DNA of 64,000 bases from Chimonanthus salicifolius. Taxonomy: Eukaryota; Streptophyta; Magnoliopsida; Laurales; Calycanthaceae. How positions within the stretch are numbered: position 1 is the stretch's first letter; the number at the start of each line of letters is the position of its first letter. Location: the NCBI GenBank assembly GCA_013350335.1, contig CM023535.1, forward strand, positions 23,715,746 through 23,779,745. The letters run 5' to 3'. Both the position numbers and the translations under genes were made by a program. Below the pieces are notes generated by a model. That model was not told the origin of the DNA. It searched no databases and worked only from the letters and a program-made list of their open reading frames with translations. This document shows, one piece after another, positions 56,720 through 64,000 of this stretch.

Positions 56720-57085
56720 TGGCTTCGGACCTTCCGAGCCACTGCCTAAAAACTGGTCTACAGAACCTTCGGAACATGATTTTGTCCTTCAGAACGTCCA
56801 AGGCAAAAGTCTCAGATCGTCCGAGGGTGCTTCCGAGCCAAAAACAGAAAACAGTGCATTTTGTGGGTCTTGGTGTGTCTCGGATCTTGCCGAGGAAAGT
56901 TCAGAACTTCCGAACTATTCGGTTCTTTAGAAATAGACTCAGAACATCCCGACAGCAGATGCGGAAGAAAATGGTTAGCCTCTGGATACTTCGATGTCCC
57001 GAACCGAAGCTCGGAACGTCCGAAGGTATTGGCTTCGGAACGTCCGAAGCCCAACTCTCGAACCTTCCGAGAGTCGTCTTCCTCC
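56720..57085 (-). repeat. Array of TCGGAnnnTCCGA palindromes in LTR
   Basis: Copies such as TTCGGACCTTCCGAG (about 56,724), CTCGGAACGTCCGAAG (about 57,013), TTCGGAACGTCCGAAG (about 57,035) and CTCGAACCTTCCGAG (about 57,057) lie among eroded ones. It corresponds in position to 3,868-4,230 of the plus-strand relative, with the central spacer changed. Confidence 0.8.
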
Positions 57086-57386
57086 TTTGTCTACAACGGG
57101 TGAGTGAAATGCAGAACCAGAAACAGTGGGTTTTCTGGGTTCTTTTTTCACATCTAACTGGTCAGATGGACTCCTCAGTGAGTCCTCTTGACATAGGGAA
57201 TGATTTGAAAAGGAATACAGAGGTTACCTTCACTTGAGCTCTAAGGTCGAAAATCCAAAATTTGAAAAATCTTCTACTTCCAAGTTATGGTGAAAATTTT
57301 GAAAACAGAGAGGGAGTGGTTTGGTCTGGTTTTCATAGAGAGTTGATTTTTGATCTGGGGGTGAAACCAGCTGGGATGAAGGGTAG

Positions 57387-57394
57387 ATTTTATA
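57387..57394 (-). promoter_or_regulatory. TATA box of the solo LTR
   Basis: TATAAAAT on the minus strand, about 800 bp from the LTR start, equivalent to the TATA box at 3,352 in the related LTR. Confidence 0.55.
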
Positions 57395-58188
57395 GAGTTT
57401 TCACCATGGCCAGGTGAAAGACACCTCACCTGTAGCCCACGGACGCTGCATGGGGTTGCCACGGCCATGTTGATGCAGTAACAGTAAAACAGTAAATTTT
57501 ATTTGCAGATAAGTCCTTCTGGATTTTTTGCAAATAAGTCCATTTTTAGTCTCAATTAAATTTTAACTAAAAACATGATTTAAATAACTTAATTAATTTA
57601 ATCCAAGTTAACAAAAATGTTGGATTTTATAAACTCCACTCATATAAAATTTTGGAGATTTAAAATTCACTAAAAACTATAAATTTAAATAAAATCCACA
57701 TTTTGACCCTATTTACTTAATTTAACTTATGATTATTAAAAGGGTTTAAAACCTTTATTTTCAAATTTTGGAGAAATAAACTAAACAGTCATATTAAAAC
57801 CTAGCATCACATAATTTTCTCAAAATTTTCTTATTTCTGAAATTATCTAAAAATATTTATTTCTTCTCTTTCGAGATCTTTTCGGGTAGTTTTAAACAAT
57901 ATTTTCTGAAAATAAAATAATTCTATAATTATAGATTAAAATCATTGATTAAATAAATCAATATCATCCAACAATAATCAACAATTATTTAAATAGTAAA
58001 AATAATATTGATAAATGGTAAATTGCCATTTTGCCCTTCCAATCAGACGAGTTGGATCATTGAGCTTTCAAGCTCAGATTGGGCCAAACCTGGGATTTTC
58101 ATAAAGCCTTAACCGTAATCTTCGAGATTAACTGGTCAAAGTATGATTTATCATACTGATCATGCTTAATTCGGGTCAGGGTATTACA

Positions 58189-60565
58189 ACAATGTTTTAT
58201 ACAAAATCCTCCTGTATTTAACGTGCACGAGTAGTTCAGTCGATCTAAATTTTTAGGATTTGACTAGGGGTATTGGTTTCCGGTTCATTCGAGTTTACGT
58301 GATATACAAGGTTTGCAGGTGATTTCTTCTATGTATGAAATTAATCTCATCTCCAATATACGATAGAGATATTCATATTATTATAAAAAAAATCTTTCTG
58401 CATTTTAATAAAAGACTTTAATACTGAGATCATTCTGACTTGTCCTTCGTATAAAATTTCTTGCTGGTCTGTGCATGAATCTATAGTAATATAATCACAA
58501 GAAAATAGACTAAGTTCATTCGATTTTTTTCTATCAACTTCAGTAATAGTAAATTCATCATGTGATTCATCTACCGCTTCGTCGTTATGTTGAATGGTTG
58601 CGTGAAAAAATATCTCACGTCAAATGCAAAGACAAAAGTTATTTAATTTGATGATTTAAAATTATTATTCAAACGTGCATAATTTAAACAATTAAATATG
58701 TGATTCCATATTTTTTTAATTAACATATAGAAAACTCAAATACAGTCCTATTAAACTCTTACGGATGAGCACACTATTCCTAAGACACACTAAAATTAGG
58801 CCATAGGGCTCGAACCCACAACCTCTCGCTTCTAGGAGGCAATCAGAGCTACGCCCATCACTCATGTGAGTTATGTGACTAGATGCACTATTATGACCGA
58901 TAGTGGTGACCAATTGGTGTAACCTTTCATTTGTGTGCAACATGTTTTCAAGTCCATTGCACCCTTTTGTTCACCGTCCGTGGGGATGTGGTCTCAGAGT
59001 GGGTTTAACTACCCATGTTAGGTTGAATGTACTGGTGGATACTTTAGATATCTAAGTAAGTGAACCACCTTAATGATTCGGCCAGATAGTCAGAAAGAAT
59101 CATCCCCGCACCCCACCCCCAAATGTGGGGTCCATTAGACTATCTAAAGTCACGGTAAATTGCATTCAATAAACTTAAGAAGGGGTTGGTTTGAAAGTCA
59201 AGAAATTCCTCTCATAAAAAAAGTTTTGGATTCACGTTCAACACCTTTCTGAATCATTTTCTAATTAATTATCTAGTGTGTATAATTGAGAGACTTACAA
59301 ATATCCCAAAAACTCCTATTTCTAACACCTATCTAGTCCACAAGGTGATACTTGCCCTTGGATTCTCTTGTCAGGTCCACTAAAGTCACACTCACTCTTT
59401 TTCACACCCGTCTATTCCTTATGAACCCTATTTGTACTTAATTTGAATCTATTTGGAGATGATCTCTTTGCTAGACAATAGTTGCCATTGAAATTCCCAT
59501 GTGGGGTCCACTGGAGTATTAAATTACACTCCATTTCTCACACCAATCTACTACCTGGGGCGACAATTGCCTTTAGATTCCTATGTAGGGTCCAGTCGAT
59601 TATGAAGTCACACTATTTATTTTTCACACCCTCGTATTATATTTGGATAGCTATCTACACACTCTACTTTTCTTTTAAGAGACCTTATTTTAAAATTTTA
59701 TGTGAAATTATCATTTTGTCCCTCAGTTTTGTGTATATGAATTATCTTTTTAAAAAAATTAAGGAATAAAATGGTAATTTGTATATCAAATTTTGAAATG
59801 AAGTGTCTCTTAAAAAAAAAAATGAGGTGTCTAAATGGCCACCCATTATATTTATCCAATTTAAATTCATTTGAAGTTGATCTCCTCTCAAGTGAGAGTG
59901 TCTCTTTCTCACACATATTTACTCCTTATTAATTGTATTTATATCCAATTTGAATTTATTTAGAGTTGATCTCATTGATGAATTAAAATTCTATCCAAAA
60001 TTGATTCTATTTTGATATTTAAACTCTTGAAAACTATAATTTTTCATATTCAATAAACCTGATTATTTATAAGAAATATCATCTTAAAAATACATTTTAG
60101 ATTTGACTCCACCTTTGTGGCCCCACAGTGCCCAAGAATGACCATGGGAAACCAATTCCAAGCAGTTATGTTTGAGTGGAAGGTTCAAATAAGAATAAGT
60201 TTTGACACATTATAATTATGCTTGGACTTTAGAAAAGCCTACTTTTCTTGTGATTGATTGTATTTAGAGTTAGAGGATGATAACATAAAGCAACTTTCAC
60301 TACGCTAGAGTTTCATTTTCAACTAACGGACCACTTGGCGTATTCATGGTTTGGGTGGTTGTGGGAAAGAGGTGAACTTTTCACAATTTTGACATGAAGG
60401 GTGTAAAAAGTTTACTTTTAGTCTTCATTTTTTTAGTTAGCTGTGTCAAAATTGAAAGGATCACGGATGTGATTGTACATGTTAAGTGATTGTCAAAATT
60501 GAATTGATTAAATTATTCTAAGCATTCTTTTAGATTTGAAATTAAATTGTTTAGATGATTATAAC
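58189..60565. other. AT-rich DNA with degenerate tandem repeats
   Basis: No gene was recognised. A loosely repeated unit of ~90-140 bp occurs at about 59,100-59,980. Its recurring words are TTGCC(A/C)TT(G/A)(A/G)ATTC, G(G/A)GTCCA(C/G)T, AGTCACACT, TTTCACACCC and ATTTGAAT(C/T)TATTT. A tRNA-like SINE lies near 58,790 (listed separately). Confidence 0.5.
58755..58945 (-). mobile_element. tRNA-derived SINE-like sequence
   Basis: The minus strand reads GGCGTAGCTCTGATTG (A-box-like) and then GAGAGGTTGTGGGTTCGAGCC (B-box-like) with tRNA spacing. The flanking stems do not pair, so it is not called a tRNA gene. Confidence 0.6.
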
Positions 60566-60980
60566 TAGGGAAACAAATCTTGGCAGATGCGGTGATACGT
60601 ACCGCATCAGCCGAATATCTCGATTTTTTAACACAACATGTCTCGGCCGGTACATAGGTATCGATCGTACATTGAGGATATCATCCAATATGGCCGATAT
60701 ATCGGCAATATAAATTGGCCGATATACTCATTTATCGTTTTTTTTTTAATCCACAATTGGCCGTGGGCCCAAGCCGATATTAACCTATATCAGCTGAATA
60801 TTGGCCAAGATATCGACCGATATTTGTATTTTCCATTTTTTTAAAAAAACCTAGGCTGTTTTTCATTTTTTTTATTCAGAAAAAATAAAAATAAAATAAA
60901 AAAGTAATCGATATTTATAAAAAAAAAAAAGAAAGAGAGAGAAAGATGTAGGCCGAGTTAACCCGAGATTTGTGCCCCTG
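60566..60980. mobile_element. hAT-like MITE with perfect 8 bp TSD
   Basis: The ends are TAGGGAAACAAATCTTGG and, read inwards from the right, CAGGGGCACAAATCTCGG. ATTATAAC flanks both sides (60,558-60,565 and 60,981-60,988), the 8 bp target duplication expected of hAT elements. CCGATAT / GATATCGGC motifs fill the left half (60,600-60,825), as in 14,479-17,164. At 415 bp it has no coding capacity. Confidence 0.88.
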
Positions 60981-60988
60981 ATTATAAC

Positions 60989-62275
60989 ATTCAACCTTTC
61001 AGTGTCTTTATCAATTTCCTTATTTAATTTGATTATACCGGATTTCAAAGAGGAGAACTTTAAGTCCTTTGTTTCTAGTCTAGGCTGTGTACACTTTTAA
61101 AACTCTTTTGTGGCATCTAACCTTTTATATAGTCCTTTATTTACTAAAAAGATTAAACAATTGGCAAGAAAATGTTATTTGTCTATCACGTATCCAATTT
61201 TATGTATGGAGTTTACCAATAAATTTAAATGAATAAGTTCATTATCATTAGAGTTATTTATTTCATCAATTTGATTTAACATTTAAAATTAGATTTGATA
61301 ATATTTTCTTTAAGTGTCTCTTTGATGTTTATAGGACTTACTCTACAATCCTTTTTTAAGACTAAGATGTCCAGACGTCTCATTTGATAAATTTTAATCT
61401 ACAATCTTCATGTGATACAAAACTGAAGTACAAAAATAAACTTATAAAATATGCACAATATAGTTCTAAAAATGAAAAAAATTAAATTAAAATCATATCA
61501 AGTTAACTTAGTTCAAAACTTCAAACTTCAAATTAGAACTAACTCACTGCAGTAATTTTGAACTTTTAAACAATTTATGTGAAATAGTACTATGAAACAA
61601 GGATTTAAATCTCGGTATCGGCTAAGAAATCTTTCTCTCTTATTTTTTTTTTTGAAATCATTTTTATCAACTGATTTCTCAGCTTTCGACCGATACGTAT
61701 CTTACTGGCTAAGATATCAAAGTTCTTAAATATCAAACTATGGAAATGTGAAATAATGAAAGCCAACCTGCTGCAGAAAAAAAAATGAGAAAAGGTAGAA
61801 AGAGTAGGTGAAACTTTTGTTTTTAGCCATGAATGCTTCTTCTCTAAACCTATTATGTCATCAATTTCAAATTTCAAATTTCAAATTTCTAAGTTTAGAT
61901 GATATTTGCATGTGCAGAGCAAACATCTTCTTCGAGAATAAATTATGAGCAAACATCTTCTTCGAGAATAAATTATTTAGTGTCCCTCGATTTGGATGCA
62001 TAACATATTCCATTGGGTCATGCATTTACGATGTGTCATCTTTTCTTAGTCTTATCATTCCTAACGCCAATAATAGGTCAACACAACAATCACTAACTAT
62101 ATGAATGATTTTGCTTTCTTTTTCACATAGTTCTTTTAAAATTGGAACTGTTCTATTCACTGGTTAAGTAAGTCCCACCTGGTTTAATTATTTTAAGCAG
62201 CTTAATGAGCATGAATAGTAAAGTAAAAAAGCAATTTATTTTTATTTTAACAAGTGAGGATGGTCAGTCACTAGC
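60989..62275. other. AT-rich DNA with repeat scraps
   Basis: TTTTTTAAGACTAAGATGTC at 61,351-61,372, with the sequence up to ~61,395, is the tail of a family-A SINE (minus). AAATCTCGGTATCGGC near 61,608 and CGACCGATACGTATC near 61,688 are scraps of the hAT-like terminal array. A perfect 30 bp tandem pair lies at 61,917-61,976. No gene was recognised. Confidence 0.5.
61917..61976. repeat. Perfect 30 bp tandem duplication
   Basis: The unit starts GAGCAAACATC and ends AATAAATTAT; it occurs at 61,917-61,946 and 61,947-61,976 without mismatches. Confidence 0.95.
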
Positions 62276-63100
62276 GGTGAAGAAAAATAATACTGGTGTC
62301 TCTCTCACAAAAGGAGAGATCACATCATTTATTTATAATTAAATTTAATACATCTGGATAAGAGAAATTCAAATAACAAAATAAGTAGAAATTCAAAATA
62401 ATGATAAAGATAAAATTAAATTAAATTCAAATTCTAAATTCAAATTTTAAATCTGGATAGATTTTATCACGCCCTTATAAGTAGCGTGTATGGAATAACG
62501 TTAAGCTTGGAAATGTCAGAAATGACAAAAGAAACGTGGCACCCTGACTAACCAGATGAAGTGACGGAGCAACATATTGATTACATGTTAATTAGATGAA
62601 GTGGCAGCACACTGACTGGCTGCTGATAGGAACTGACAATGCACTTAATAACTGCGAGAAATGGATGGGTTGGTAACACATTGATTGGCTGCAAAGATGA
62701 CATGCGGCGAACAAAGGGGGCCTGGAAAATATAATTTTTTTTTGTTCTTTTTCATAAAAGAAGACCTAATCATGGAGAAAGGATTGTGTTGAATACATGG
62801 ACGGGAAGTAACTGGTTCCTCCCTCTGCCAGTGATTATCTCATCCGACGGAGGGAGAGAAGAGTTTTCTTGAAAGGAGGCCTAGGAGGGATTTTTGGGAG
62901 GAAATTGGATCGAGTGGCTGATACCATGCGAAGAAAAATAATACTCGGTCTCTCTCACAAAAGGAGAGATCACATCATTTATTTATAATTAAATCTAGTG
63001 CATCTCGATAAAAGAAATTCAAATAATAAGACGAGTGGAGATTCAAAATAGAAATAAAGATAAAATTATATTAAATTCTTAATCTGGATGGATTTTATCA
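62276..63100 (-). mobile_element. TRIM-like LTR element (second copy type)
   Basis: Direct repeats at 62,276-62,469 and 62,927-63,100 share GAAGAAAAATAATACT, TCTCACAAAAGGAGAGATC and ATCTGGATAGATTTTATCA-type ends. On the minus strand the 5' LTR is followed directly by TGGTATCAGCCAC, a Met-tRNA-type primer-binding site. Flanks CTAGC and CTATC differ at one base. The 457 bp interior has no coding. Interior words such as AGTGGC(AGC)ACACTGACTGGCT and CGG(A/C)(A/G)GGGAGAGAAGA recur in the TRIM at 18,570-19,899, although the LTRs differ. Confidence 0.85.
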
Positions 63101-63264
63101 CTATCAAACTAGCAAAAAACTTCAAATCCAACAAAACAAATTGACTGAAATTTTGGAGTTTGGCCAAATTTTTGGCTTTAAATCCAAAATATTAGTAATT
63201 TGAAATAACTATAGCACATAAAAAAATTTAGTCGAACATTTTGTTTTTAATTTAAAATTTCATA

Positions 63265-63443
63265 TTCCATCCGTCCCATTTAGTTGTCTCATTTGAAAGA
63301 TTTGTATTTTTTAAGAAACTCTCTATATAAGGCTAGCACTCCATGTGATCTGATCTATTTTCAACACACTTTATACTAATGAGACAACTGTTTTGGGACA
63401 ATTCCAAAATCTATATAAGATAACTAATTTGGAACAGAGGGAG
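63265..63443. mobile_element. Stowaway-like MITE
   Basis: The left end TTCCATCCGTCCCATTTAG and the right end, read inwards, CTCCCTCTGTTCCAAATTAG are imperfect forms of the Stowaway terminus CTCCCTCCGTCCC. TA dinucleotides flank both ends (63,263-63,264 and 63,444-63,445). It is 179 bp long. Confidence 0.8.
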
Positions 63444-63445
63444 TA

Positions 63446-64000
63446 TTAATTAAAATGACTAATAAAGAAAAAATCTTAGCTAAAACTTTCTACTTATCTA
63501 GAGAACAAAAAATGTATATTACCCCAAAGTTTGTAAATTAGAACACATACATTGCATGTCGCTTTTGAAGCTTGTGATACATACTTTTACTATAAAAAAA
63601 TTTTGAATTATAATAGAAGGTAGATGGCCTAAGGGATATTTGCGAACATGAATTTTATATTAAATAGTTTCTCATGTTGATTTTCTATTTTATAATTTTT
63701 TAGCACTTTTCAAAGTTTTAAGACGCTTTAAAATTTTTCAAGATATACTTTATTCCTATTGAGATTTCGACGTTCAAGTGTCTAAAACTCCATAAAAATG
63801 ACTATTATTTTAAAAAAGTATTCATCTAAAGTTTTCTATTTTTATCTTATATTTTTGTATTTTTTTAAAGGAGAAAATTGCACGGTACATATTGATCCAT
63901 ATGTCATTTCCATGATTCATATCACACAACGGATATTTTAATCCCCGACTTAGGGCAACCGGTGTGGTAGCCATATGGCCATGGCCACCGAACATGGACC
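63446..64000. other. Right-hand spacer, nothing recognised
   Basis: AT-rich DNA without coding or a recognisable repeat to the window end. Confidence 0.4.

Larger units (their letters stand above)
55192..58188 (-). mobile_element. Solo LTR, Tekay/Del-like, TSD ACAAT
   Basis: The plus strand starts TGTAACGCCCCTACCCC and ends GGGTCAGGGTATTACA, 2,997 bp. It is flanked on both sides by ACAAT (55,187-55,191 and 58,189-58,193). It is the reverse-oriented relative of 2,599-5,813, sharing the CTTTATGAAAATCCCAG/TTGGCCCAA block at the start, the GTGAGCTAACTA/CAGGAGATG block and the terminal GGGGCGTTACA. A palindrome array lies at 56,720-57,085 and a TATA box at 57,387. There is no internal region. Confidence 0.9.

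Noticed and set aside
58755..58945. True tRNA gene
   Set aside because: A- and B-box-like words are present, but no cloverleaf stems close. The same applies to 21,130-21,290 and 46,840-46,973.
1..64000. CRISPR array, phage or bacterial operon
   Set aside because: No regularly spaced identical repeats with unique spacers and no compact bacterial coding; spliceosomal introns and plant transposons dominate.

Overview
The window is nuclear DNA of a flowering plant. The evidence is intron-containing gene structure, AT-rich intergenic DNA and dense plant-type transposable elements (Ty1/copia including SIRE/Maximus-like LTRs, Tekay/Del-like Ty3/gypsy LTRs, L1-type LINEs with a C-terminal RNase H, TRIMs, tRNA-derived SINEs, hAT and Stowaway-like elements). 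The species cannot be named from the sequence alone. Only one intact host gene was recognised; most other open reading frames are chance frames or decayed transposon coding.

The host gene is dihydroorotase (pyrimidine biosynthesis, PYR4/PyrC type), minus strand, seven coding exons from about 37,100 down to a stop at 19,932. All splice junctions join in frame and give 345 residues from the conserved start methionine, with every metal-binding and catalytic residue present. Intron 2 is about 13.1 kb. It holds an 18S rRNA-derived fragment (24,082-24,407), the 3' part of a SIRE-like copia element whose LTR is split by an ~8 kb LINE (26.1-34.1 kb), a DNA element inside that LINE, and a SINE. Intron 5 holds a TRIM and a tRNA-like repeat. 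Another TRIM-like element begins 32 bp past the stop codon.

Region by region: 1-6.8 kb, a partial large LTR, then a decayed copia element interrupted by a 3.2 kb solo LTR with target duplication ATATG. 7.5-10.1 kb, a long foldback element whose right arm was hit by a 1.9 kb SIRE-like solo LTR (duplication GAGAC). 10.3-13.2 kb, two LINE 3' remnants. 14.5-18.1 kb, one clear and one tentative hAT-like element carrying many CCGATAT palindromes. 18.6-19.9 kb, TRIM. 19.9-37.1 kb, dihydroorotase. 37.9-40.5 kb, solo LTR. 40.5-47 kb, unassigned DNA with SINEs. 47-58.2 kb, nested large LTRs on the minus strand. 58.2-64 kb, AT-rich DNA with a small hAT element, a second TRIM-like element and a Stowaway-like MITE.

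The pattern most worth following is that three unrelated LTR types here each carry, in the promoter-proximal part of the LTR, an array of 13-16 bp palindromes of one sequence per family (TCGGACnnTCCGA, TTCAGTCGACTGAA, CTCGAGTACTCGAG). The hAT-like elements have a comparable terminal array (CGGCCGATATATCGGCCG type).
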